DNA of 64,000 nt from an uncultured Flavobacteriaceae bacterium (lineage in GTDB: Bacteria > Bacteroidota > Bacteroidia > Flavobacteriales > Flavobacteriaceae), in contig CANLUS010000005.1 in NCBI GenBank assembly GCA_947494325.1, positions 1 to 64,000 on the forward strand. The letters are read 5' to 3'. Position 1 is the stretch's first letter, and each line of letters opens with the position of its first letter. The notes under the pieces were generated by a model. It had not been told where the DNA came from, searched no databases, and was given only the letters and a program-made list of their open reading frames with translations. The translations under genes and the position numbers were made by a program. Positions 8,033 through 16,267 of the stretch are shown here, piece by piece.

Positions 8033-10693
8033 ATGAAATACCTAGTGTCTTTATTCGCAGCTCTTTTTCTTTTAAGCCCTACACTATCTGCTCAAGAAGA
8101 AGAAAAAAAACAAGAAAAAAAACAAGAAACCGTTCCGAAGAGAATATATACTACCAAGTACCTTGGTGACGAAACAGCTCCAGTAATAGATGGTATGCTT
8201 GATGACTCGAGTTGGAACATTGTCGAATGGACGAGCGATTACATAGAGAATCAACCTGATGAAAATACACCCCCAAGTGAGCAAACCAAGTTTAAAATAG
8301 TATACGATAAAAAGAATTTATATATAGGGGTCAGATGCTTAGATAGTCATCCAGATAGTATTGTAAAACGTTTGTCAAGACGTGACGGTTTTGCAGGCGA
8401 TTGGGTAGAATTTAATATCGATAGTTACCATGATTTACGGACAGCTTTTTCTTTTACTGTTACCGCGGCCGGTGTAAAAGGGGATGAATTCATCTCGAAT
8501 AATGGTAATAATTGGGATGGAAGTTGGAATCCTATTTGGTATACTAAAACGAATATTGATGAGAAAGGGTGGACTGCTGAGATTAAAATTCCATTAAGTC
8601 AGTTACGCTTTGGAAAAAGCAAAGAACAGATCTGGGGCTTGCAATCTACAAGGCGATTTTTTAGACAAGAAGAACGTTCGCTATGGCAGCGTGTACCTCA
8701 AGATGCCCCAGGATGGGTGAGTGAGTTCGGTGAGTTACATGGGCTTATAGATCTAGAGCCTCAAAAACAATTAGAAATACAACCTTTTGCAGTAACAAAA
8801 CTAGATACATATCCTAAAGAAGTAGGAAATCCTTTTAGAGATGGTAGTGATTTTGAATTGAATGGTGGATTAGATGCGAAAATTGGAATTACAAATGACC
8901 TTACCTTAGATTTAACGGTGAACCCAGATTTCGGACAAGTGGAGGCCGATCCATCCGCCATTGCCTTAGACGGATTTGAAATCTTTTTTAGAGAACAACG
9001 TCCGTTTTTTGTTGAGAATAACAATATTTTCAATTATCAAATCTCACAATCCCAAGCAGGCGATAGCTTTGGATCAGATAATTTATTCTTTTCGAGAAGG
9101 ATAGGGAGAAGTCCACAAGGTTTCCCCGATACTGATGGGTTTGTAGATCAGCCAGTGAATACAACCATATTAGGTGCGGCTAAATTTAGTGGAAAAACGA
9201 AAAATGGTTGGTCGATTGGAGTGTTAGAAAGTGTAACCGATAGAGAGTTTGCGGTGATTGATAATAATGGAGTGCGAAGTAAAGAAGAAGTGGAACCTTT
9301 AACAAATTATTTTGTGGGAAGGTTACAAAAGGACTTTAATGATCGTAATACTTTTGTTGGAGGTATATTTACAGCTACAAATCGTAATTTACCTGAACAT
9401 TTAGAATTTTTGCATGAATCTGCTTATAGTGGAGGCTTAGATTTTAAGCACCACTGGAAAAATAGAGCTTGGTATTTAGGTGGAAATATGGTTATAAGTC
9501 ACGTAAAAGGAACGAAGGAAGCAATTCAAAACACACAAGAATCATTTCGACATAGATTCAACCGTGTTGGTGCAGATTATTTATCAGTAGATTCAAATCG
9601 TACTTCTTTAACAGGAACAGGTGGCAATATTCAAATTGGGAAGCAAGCTGAAGGACATTGGCGATTTGAAAGCGGTTTTACCTGGAGGTCTCCAGAATTA
9701 GAATTGAATGATCTTGGGTTTCAACGTCAAGCTGATGATTTGAGACATTATACATGGGTTGGGTATAGAACATTGAAACCTTTTTCTATTTTTAGACAAG
9801 TAGGTATGAACTATAATCATTGGACTGCTTGGGATTTTGGGGGCAATCATAACCTACTACAATTTAATGTAAATAGCTGGGCGAATTTTAAAAACAATTG
9901 GTTTGGTAATTTTGGAGTTACCTATGTCGGTATTAATCAGTCTAATTTTGCGTTACGTGGTGGCCCAAGACTTAGATTTTCACCTAGTGTATTTTTCTGG
10001 AATAATATTGGTACCGATAATCGTAAAAAAGTACGTTTTAACGCAGGTCATAACGGAAGTAGATCTTTTGACAATTCTCGAAACAGATATAGAATGTATT
10101 TTGGGATATCATACCAACCATTAAATTCTTTGAGAATTTCGTTAAACCCATCATATAATCATAATAGCGATAAAATACAGTTCGTTCAAAATATTGAAGT
10201 GGGAAATGATGTAAAATACATCAATGCTACAATAGATCAACGTACATTAAGTGCTTCTTTACGTATTAATTATACTATAAACCCAAATTTAACGGTGCAG
10301 TATTGGGGTCAGCCATTTGTATCTCGCGGTAGATACACGAACTTCAAAGCTATTACCGACGCTCAAGCCGGTAAGTTCGATGATCGTTTTTTAGAATATA
10401 ATAATACGCAGGTAACGCTTACAGATGGTACTTATGCTGTTGACGAGGATCTTAACGGATCTGCTGATTTTTCTTTTGATAACCCAGATTTCTCGTTTGT
10501 TCAATTTCGATCTAATCTTGTAGTGCGTTGGGAATATATTCCTGGCTCTGAAGTATTCTTAGTTTGGTCACAAGGAGTGACGGGTTCAGGTGATCCAGCA
10601 AATGGTCTAATTGATAATTTGGATAATCAAATTCTCGGTCAAGAAAAAGACAATACTTTTTTAATCAAGGCGACCTACAGATTTAGATTATAA
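8033..10693 (+). CDS. DUF5916 outer-membrane protein with CBM9-like N-terminal domain (copy 1)
   Basis: An 886-residue exported protein. The signal peptide (to about residue 20, SPTLSAQ) is followed by a Glu/Lys-rich linker. Residues about 45-240 form a carbohydrate-binding-module-family-9-like beta-sandwich (APVIDGMLDDSSW, KFKIVYDKKNLYIGVRC, GWTAEIKIPLSQLRFG). Residues about 250-886 are the DUF5916 barrel region, ending in FLIKATYRFRL, a terminal strand as in outer-membrane barrels. DUF5916 proteins are widespread in Bacteroidota; their substrate is unknown. The next gene is a close paralogue, separated by 126 bp. Confidence 0.85.
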   Translation: MKYLVSLFAALFLLSPTLSAQEEEKKQEKKQETVPKRIYTTKYLGDETAPVIDGMLDDSSWNIVEWTSDYIENQPDENTPPSEQTKFKIVYDKKNLYIGVRCLDSHPDSIVKRLSRRDGFAGDWVEFNIDSYHDLRTAFSFTVTAAGVKGDEFISNNGNNWDGSWNPIWYTKTNIDEKGWTAEIKIPLSQLRFGKSKEQIWGLQSTRRFFRQEERSLWQRVPQDAPGWVSEFGELHGLIDLEPQKQLEIQPFAVTKLDTYPKEVGNPFRDGSDFELNGGLDAKIGITNDLTLDLTVNPDFGQVEADPSAIALDGFEIFFREQRPFFVENNNIFNYQISQSQAGDSFGSDNLFFSRRIGRSPQGFPDTDGFVDQPVNTTILGAAKFSGKTKNGWSIGVLESVTDREFAVIDNNGVRSKEEVEPLTNYFVGRLQKDFNDRNTFVGGIFTATNRNLPEHLEFLHESAYSGGLDFKHHWKNRAWYLGGNMVISHVKGTKEAIQNTQESFRHRFNRVGADYLSVDSNRTSLTGTGGNIQIGKQAEGHWRFESGFTWRSPELELNDLGFQRQADDLRHYTWVGYRTLKPFSIFRQVGMNYNHWTAWDFGGNHNLLQFNVNSWANFKNNWFGNFGVTYVGINQSNFALRGGPRLRFSPSVFFWNNIGTDNRKKVRFNAGHNGSRSFDNSRNRYRMYFGISYQPLNSLRISLNPSYNHNSDKIQFVQNIEVGNDVKYINATIDQRTLSASLRINYTINPNLTVQYWGQPFVSRGRYTNFKAITDAQAGKFDDRFLEYNNTQVTLTDGTYAVDEDLNGSADFSFDNPDFSFVQFRSNLVVRWEYIPGSEVFLVWSQGVTGSGDPANGLIDNLDNQILGQEKDNTFLIKATYRFRL

Positions 10694-10819
10694 TAACCGA
10701 ACTAATGACTTTAAACTTTAACAAGACATTTTGATTATTAACATATAATTAAGAGTATCACATTAGATATCATTGTTCATTTGCGGTGACTTTAAAACCC
10801 TATTTAGCAGCCAGCCTCA

Positions 10820-13444
10820 ATGAAAAAAATAGTTCTATGTTGTCTTTGTGCACAGTTTGTATTTCAATTAGTTAATTCTCAGAATCAAAATACTAAGGTC
10901 CCTAAGAAAATATATACTACGAAAGCCTTAACTCAACACAAACCTCCAGTAATAGATGGAATTCTAGATGATGCTGGATGGGATCTTGTGCAATGGGGAA
11001 GCGATTTTATAGAGAATGAACCTGACGAGAATACACCACCTACCTTTCAAACAAATTTTAAAATTGTCTATGATGATAAAAATTTATACGTTGCTATAAA
11101 AGCGCTAGATAGTGCACCAGATAGTATTGTAAATAGATTGTCAAGGCGAGATGGATTTGCTGGTGATAGAGTGAATGTACTAATTGATAGTTATCATGAT
11201 GAACGTACAGCTTTTATTTTTACAGTTACATCGGCAGGAGTTAAGGGAGATGAAATAGCGACAGAAAATGGAGATGATATTGATGATAGTTGGAACCCGG
11301 TTTGGTACACAAAAACAATGATCGATAAAGAAGGGTGGACGGCCGAAATGAAAATTCCTCTGAGTCAATTAAGATTTGGAAAATCTAAAGAGCAAATTTG
11401 GGGATTGAATGTGGTTCGTCGGATTTTCAGAAAAAATGAAAGTTCAATTTGGCAAAGAATTCCAGTAGATGCTCCAGGTTTTATAAGTGAAGCGGGAGAA
11501 TTACATGGGTTGATAGATTTAATTCCTCAAAAACAATTAGAAATTCAACCATTTACAGTATTGCAATATGACAAGTATCCAAGAGAAACGGGTAACCCTT
11601 TTCGCGACGGAAGAGATTTTAAAGTGAATGGAGGTTTAGATGCTAAAATTGGAATTACAAACGATTTGACATTAGACCTTACCGTAAATCCTGATTTCGG
11701 ACAAGTAGAGGCTGATCCTGCAGCGATTACCTTAGATGGATTTGAAATTTTTTTTAGAGAGCAGCGTCCATTTTTTGTTGAGAATAAAAACATTTTTGAC
11801 TTTCGTCTGGGCGGAAATCAAGATAACTTGTTCTTTTCAAGAAGAATTGGACGAACCCCGCAAGGATCTGCCGATATAGCAGATGGTGAATTTGTTGATC
11901 AACCAGCAAACACAACTATATTGGGAGCAGCGAAGTTTAGTGGTAAAACTAAAAATGGTTGGTCAATAGGAGTTCTAGAAAGTGTTACGTCCAAAGAGTT
12001 TGCAATTATCGATGCAAATGGAGATAGGAGAGAAGAAATTGTAGAGCCTCTAACAAATTACTTCGTTGGTAGGCTGCAAAAGGATTTAAACGATCGTAAT
12101 TCCTATGTAGGAGGCATTTTTACAGCAACAAATCGACAACTCGATGGCAATCTTGATTTTTTAAGAAAAGCAGCTTATACCGGAGGTTTAGACTTTAAAC
12201 ACCAATGGAAAGATCGAAAGTATTACCTAGAAGGGAACGTAATAATGAGTCATGTCGAGGGTAGTGAAGAAGCAATTCAAAACACACAAGAATCGTTGAC
12301 GCATTTATTCAATCGCGTAGATGCTAGTCATGTCGAGGTTGATCCAACAAGAACTTCCTTAACAGGAACAAGCGGTAGGATAGAATACGGAAAAGCTGGA
12401 AGTGGGCATTGGAGATATAGTGTTGGTGCTAATTGGCGTTCCCCTGAATTGGAGCTAAATGATATCGGGTTTTTGCGTCAAGCAGATGAAATTCGTCAGT
12501 TCGCATCAGTTCGATATAGATCGTTGAAACCTTTTGGTAAATTTAGAGCTATCAATGCACGAGCAAATATGTTCACCACCTATGATTTTGAAGGTAATTA
12601 TAACCGCATCCAATACAGATTAACAAGCTTTGCAGAGTTTAAAAATAACTGGGCGATGGAGGTTGGTTTTATCCATAAACCAAGAATATTTACCAATACT
12701 ATTTTACGTGGTGGGCCTCGTTTTCGTTTCTCTGAAGAGAATATTAATTTCCTTTTTATGAATTCGGATAACCGTAAAAAACTGCGTTTTTTCGGAGGAT
12801 ATGTATATTCGCAAGCAAGAGAAAATAACTTTAGTTTTCTAAGATTTGAAGGAGGTATTACCTACCAACCTACGAATGCGTTAACGATTTCGTTCAACCC
12901 CGAATACACGAAAAATCCTAATAAGACCCAGTATGTAACTGAGACTGATTTTGACGGTACTCCTAGATATATTTTGGGCACTATCGATCAGCAAACTTTA
13001 AGTGGCTCGATACGATTAAATTATACCATCAATCCAAATTTGACAATTCAATATTATGGGCAGCCGTTTGTTTCACGCGGAAAGTATAGGCAGTTTAAAT
13101 TTGTGACAAATTCTATTGCTGATGATTTGAAAGATCGATTTGAGGCGTTAAATAATACCCAGGTAACTTTTATTGATGATGTCTATGCGATCGACGAAAA
13201 TCTAGATGGTACTACCGATTATGAAATAGGAAACCCCGATTTTTCCTTCGTGCAATTCCGTTCTAACTTAGTGGTGCGTTGGGAGTATATTCCGGGATCT
13301 GAAGTGTTTTTAGTGTGGTCTCAAGGTGTAACCGGTTCTGGTGATCCTACTGAGCATCTCTTTACGAATTTAGACAATCAGATTTTAGGTCAAAAGAAAG
13401 AAAACTCTTTTTTGATTAAGGCTACGTATAGATTTAGATTGTAA
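10820..13444 (+). CDS. DUF5916 outer-membrane protein with CBM9-like N-terminal domain (copy 2)
   Basis: An 874-residue paralogue of the preceding gene with the same order: signal peptide (to about residue 20, LVNSQ), CBM9-like sandwich (PPVIDGILDDAGW, GWTAEMKIPLSQLRFG) and DUF5916 barrel ending FLIKATYRFRL. Long blocks are identical between the copies, for example ITNDLTLDLTVNPDFGQVEA and GSEVFLVWSQGVTGSGDP, while the surface-exposed middle regions differ. This points to an old tandem duplication with selection on the barrel core. A terminator hairpin follows at 13460-13487. Confidence 0.85.
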   Translation: MKKIVLCCLCAQFVFQLVNSQNQNTKVPKKIYTTKALTQHKPPVIDGILDDAGWDLVQWGSDFIENEPDENTPPTFQTNFKIVYDDKNLYVAIKALDSAPDSIVNRLSRRDGFAGDRVNVLIDSYHDERTAFIFTVTSAGVKGDEIATENGDDIDDSWNPVWYTKTMIDKEGWTAEMKIPLSQLRFGKSKEQIWGLNVVRRIFRKNESSIWQRIPVDAPGFISEAGELHGLIDLIPQKQLEIQPFTVLQYDKYPRETGNPFRDGRDFKVNGGLDAKIGITNDLTLDLTVNPDFGQVEADPAAITLDGFEIFFREQRPFFVENKNIFDFRLGGNQDNLFFSRRIGRTPQGSADIADGEFVDQPANTTILGAAKFSGKTKNGWSIGVLESVTSKEFAIIDANGDRREEIVEPLTNYFVGRLQKDLNDRNSYVGGIFTATNRQLDGNLDFLRKAAYTGGLDFKHQWKDRKYYLEGNVIMSHVEGSEEAIQNTQESLTHLFNRVDASHVEVDPTRTSLTGTSGRIEYGKAGSGHWRYSVGANWRSPELELNDIGFLRQADEIRQFASVRYRSLKPFGKFRAINARANMFTTYDFEGNYNRIQYRLTSFAEFKNNWAMEVGFIHKPRIFTNTILRGGPRFRFSEENINFLFMNSDNRKKLRFFGGYVYSQARENNFSFLRFEGGITYQPTNALTISFNPEYTKNPNKTQYVTETDFDGTPRYILGTIDQQTLSGSIRLNYTINPNLTIQYYGQPFVSRGKYRQFKFVTNSIADDLKDRFEALNNTQVTFIDDVYAIDENLDGTTDYEIGNPDFSFVQFRSNLVVRWEYIPGSEVFLVWSQGVTGSGDPTEHLFTNLDNQILGQKKENSFLIKATYRFRL

Positions 13445-13459
13445 AGTTTCTCGTAAACG

Positions 13460-13487
13460 AAAAAGGAAGCCATGGACCTCCTTTTTT
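13460..13487 (+). terminator. Rho-independent terminator after the DUF5916 pair
   Basis: A-rich arm AAAAAGGA (13460-13467) pairs with TCCTTTTT (13479-13486), with an interior CCATGG and further T residues after it. It lies 15 bp after the stop. Because the arm is A-rich it could also end the convergent minus-strand gene. Confidence 0.65.
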
Positions 13488-13508
13488 TAATTTAAATACA
13501 CAAACTAT

Positions 13509-14366
13509 TTAGTCCATTTTCATAATATTCTCAGGAGTAAAGCCATTATTGAATTTAATATTAGTTAATGTTTGTGTTAGACTTGGTTCGTCACCGTATT
13601 CGCCTTTTTCATTTGGCATAAAATACGTGCGTTTTGAGGCGATTTTTTGCCCATCTACCTCTTCATATTGGTAATTGGCAATAATGGCCGGTACAGTAAC
13701 ACCCATTGCTGGTAACGAAAAATAGAATCGTTCTATCATTTTTGTAGTTGGATTGATATATAAAATATAAATATCATTTTGTTCTTTTCCAGTAACTGCA
13801 GGGTCATATGTAACTTCTAATTTATCATATGAGGTGCCGTTATAATCTTCTTTCCCTAAATATTTTAGAATGGTACCCTTGTCTGTCAATTTATAGGGCA
13901 TTAAAAACCAAAAGTAATTTGCGCGTCTTAAAAATTCACTTGTGCCTACGGCATTTGGATCTTCTATCGCCTTACCTGCCAATGTAGCCATAGTGGTCTT
14001 TCCATCAAAATACTGCATGATGTCGCCTTCTGTACCTGGCATAGCATTAATATCATGCTGAGTGTAATGTCCAAAAGATGTTTCCGTAGCAAAAACATAA
14101 CGTTCGGTAGAAACGTCAGCTTTGCCATCTGCACTCCTATAATCATAAGAGTATTGTACATCCTTTTTATTCCAGATATCATCCCAACCACCGTGAGCAT
14201 ATGCAATAGAAGCAAGCATAGAACTAGGATTTTCTGTATTATACGTAGGCGCCTCGATTGGTGCCTCGCTTACAGGTTCATCTTGTGATTCACTTTTTTT
14301 GTTACAAGCGGTAAAAACCAATAGAACACCAAGTGATACCAAAGTTAGATAAGATTTTGTAGTCAT
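13509..14366 (-). CDS. Outer-membrane-type lipoprotein, LolA-like/DUF6503-like
   Basis: A 285-residue lipoprotein: signal peptide with the lipobox LVFTAC and Cys21 as the first residue of the mature protein. The body begins IAYAHGGWDDIWNKKDVQY and continues as a series of beta-strands, with FLMPYKLTDKGTILKYLG and KLEVTYDP segments. This resembles flavobacterial DUF6503/LolA-like proteins, whose function is unknown; the match is from memory of the pattern only. It converges with the DUF5916 pair and diverges from the DUF2461 gene. Confidence 0.6.
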   Translation of the reverse strand: MTTKSYLTLVSLGVLLVFTACNKKSESQDEPVSEAPIEAPTYNTENPSSMLASIAYAHGGWDDIWNKKDVQYSYDYRSADGKADVSTERYVFATETSFGHYTQHDINAMPGTEGDIMQYFDGKTTMATLAGKAIEDPNAVGTSEFLRRANYFWFLMPYKLTDKGTILKYLGKEDYNGTSYDKLEVTYDPAVTGKEQNDIYILYINPTTKMIERFYFSLPAMGVTVPAIIANYQYEEVDGQKIASKRTYFMPNEKGEYGDEPSLTQTLTNIKFNNGFTPENIMKMD

Positions 14367-14488
14367 TATTGTTTTTTTAGTTAACTTATTTAGACGAATG
14401 TTTAATGTAAACTTACATAAATATTAAATTCCTTTGTACTTCTTATAAAGAAATGAAATCATAACTTTACGAACCTAAACAATCTGAT

Positions 14489-15142
14489 ATGGATTTCAAA
14501 AATATGGTGACTTTTCTAAAAGAGTTGCAGGCTAATAATTCGAAAGATTGGATGGATGCAAATCGACGGTGGTACAAAGAAGTCCGTAACGATTATATCA
14601 CTTGGTTAGATACAATGAACGTCAAATTGTTTACAGTTGATGACGATTATTTTGATACACCGGGTAGAAGAGGTATCAATCGTATAAACAATAATTTACT
14701 ATTTCATCCTAACAAACCTATTTATAAAGATCATTTTGGCGCAGGTTTAGATAAACGACCAAATACCGGTGATTTTTATGTTGAGATTGGAATCGATCGT
14801 TGCATGTTTGCAGGCGGTCTTTGGAGACCTGATTCGAAAGTGCTTCGAAGTATAAGAGACGCAATAGATTATGACGGTGATGTATTACAGGAAATACTCA
14901 ACAAACCATCTTTCAAAAATATGTTTGGTGAGTTATATAAAGATGAGCGATTAAAAACGGCACCCAAAGGATTTTCTAAAGATCATCCACATATTGAATT
15001 ACTACGTAATAAAACGTATGCGGTCGTGCATGAATTTTCTACAACAGAAACAATGAAGGGTGATTTTGACGCGAAGCTCATCAATGTATATAAAGAGATG
15101 CTTCCTTTTAGAAAATACTTGAATCTTGCAATAACAGTTTAA
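14489..15142 (+). CDS. DUF2461 (TIGR02453) family protein
   Basis: A 217-residue cytoplasmic protein. It has the family's hallmark start (FLKELQANNSKDWMDANRRW), the central FHPNKPIYKDHFGAGL and the FYVEIGIDRCMFAGGLWRPD segment followed by a DAIDYDGD-type helix. The function of DUF2461 is unknown; members are single-copy accessory genes in many bacteria. The start ATG at 14489 is supported by the family N-terminus and by the lack of an upstream in-frame alternative. Confidence 0.88.
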   Translation: MDFKNMVTFLKELQANNSKDWMDANRRWYKEVRNDYITWLDTMNVKLFTVDDDYFDTPGRRGINRINNNLLFHPNKPIYKDHFGAGLDKRPNTGDFYVEIGIDRCMFAGGLWRPDSKVLRSIRDAIDYDGDVLQEILNKPSFKNMFGELYKDERLKTAPKGFSKDHPHIELLRNKTYAVVHEFSTTETMKGDFDAKLINVYKEMLPFRKYLNLAITV

Positions 15143-15165
15143 TTCGCTATGCTAGAAATTATTTC

Positions 15166-16131
15166 TTAAATCTCTGCGTCGAAAGCGGCGAAGGTCCCAC
15201 TAACTCCTTTTTCATATGTGGCAGCGTCTGTTGCTAGAAAAAAGTCATAAGAAATCCAGCAATATCCAGCGTCTCCCCAGCCTGTTCCCCACGAGTTGAC
15301 ATATTTAAAGGCATTCAACGTATTGTCATAACCAACGATTAAAACAGCATGACCGCAACTTGAAGGATCAGAACTTTCATTAAAGGTAGTAGACATACAT
15401 TGAGGTGAATTTTCAAAATTAAGTCTTTTGATATCGAAGGACATTACAATAGGCTCCCCTTGTGAAATTAAGGTCTTCATCAAATTCATTTTGGTAACTT
15501 TTGAATCCATGTTTTCAGGAGAAACATCAACCGCGAAATAGTCATTTATTTTATGCTGCTCCGCTTCTATTAACAATTCTTCTGGAGGTAATTCGGAACA
15601 AACTTCATCAGAATAAGGGAAGTCTTGCCATGTGCTTACGCCTTGTGTCTTTAAAACTTCTAGGGCATCCGCAATTGAAGAACCTGAACCGCAATTCGGA
15701 TTTGCTTTTGTTTGATTGTATACAAATGCCGGACTCATAACATCGTTAAACGATTCATAATCATATCCAAACTGTATTTTTTCTTGGTAGCTTTTTAAAT
15801 AATATGCTGTGGCCCAAGAAACACAACTTCCTTGTTGTCCTTGACTTCTAACAGGAGGCATAAATCTGGATAAATCATGTGCTTCTGGCAAATCATCCGG
15901 AATTTCTATATCATCAATCAGGTCAACCTGGGCACCACTTTTGGATAAATGTGCACATGCGACCCCAGTTTCTTCAGGATCATCAATTGATTCTTCGGGT
16001 TCCAATACTTCTGGAACAGTAATAGGAGTATCACTTGCTGAAGGATCAATCCAAACAAATGAATTTTCACAACTCGTGATAACAAAAAGGACGGACAGGC
16101 ATAAAAAGATTAGGGTTTTCTTAAGTTTCAT
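15166..16131 (-). CDS. Papain-family (C1) cysteine peptidase, lipoprotein
   Basis: A 321-residue exported peptidase. The N-terminus has a lipobox (LFVITSC, Cys21). A Pro/Glu-rich linker (to about residue 55) precedes the C1A catalytic domain. The oxyanion Gln and nucleophile Cys lie in QGQQGSCVSWATAYY, the catalytic His in SCGHAVLIVGYD, and Asn in VNSWGTGWGDAGYCW, so the enzyme should be active. There is no obvious inhibitory prodomain of the plant type. It is probably a surface or periplasmic protease. It stands alone between DUF2461 (convergent) and polA. Confidence 0.9.
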   Translation of the reverse strand: MKLKKTLIFLCLSVLFVITSCENSFVWIDPSASDTPITVPEVLEPEESIDDPEETGVACAHLSKSGAQVDLIDDIEIPDDLPEAHDLSRFMPPVRSQGQQGSCVSWATAYYLKSYQEKIQFGYDYESFNDVMSPAFVYNQTKANPNCGSGSSIADALEVLKTQGVSTWQDFPYSDEVCSELPPEELLIEAEQHKINDYFAVDVSPENMDSKVTKMNLMKTLISQGEPIVMSFDIKRLNFENSPQCMSTTFNESSDPSSCGHAVLIVGYDNTLNAFKYVNSWGTGWGDAGYCWISYDFFLATDAATYEKGVSGTFAAFDAEI

Positions 16132-16267
16132 TTTATAACATTTATTCGTAAAAAAATCTCATAAAGGTGGGTAGTCAATAAATGATTTTAGCCAAAGGCT
16201 AAATAAGAGAACATTTAAATATAGACATTTTAAATGAAAAAAATGTTAAAGCAATGTCTATAACGAT

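Noticed and set aside
14372-14390. TTAGTTAAC half-site upstream of the lipoprotein at 13509-14366, similar to one arm of the island operator
   Set aside because: Only one arm matches; the other half is TTTAGACG. Half-sites of this AT-rich sequence occur by chance, so I do not count it as a regulon member.
16187-16203. Hairpin TTTAGCC-AAA-GGCTAAA between the C1 peptidase and polA
   Set aside because: No T-run follows on either strand, and both neighbours are on the minus strand. It may be a weak terminator of nothing in particular; not annotated.
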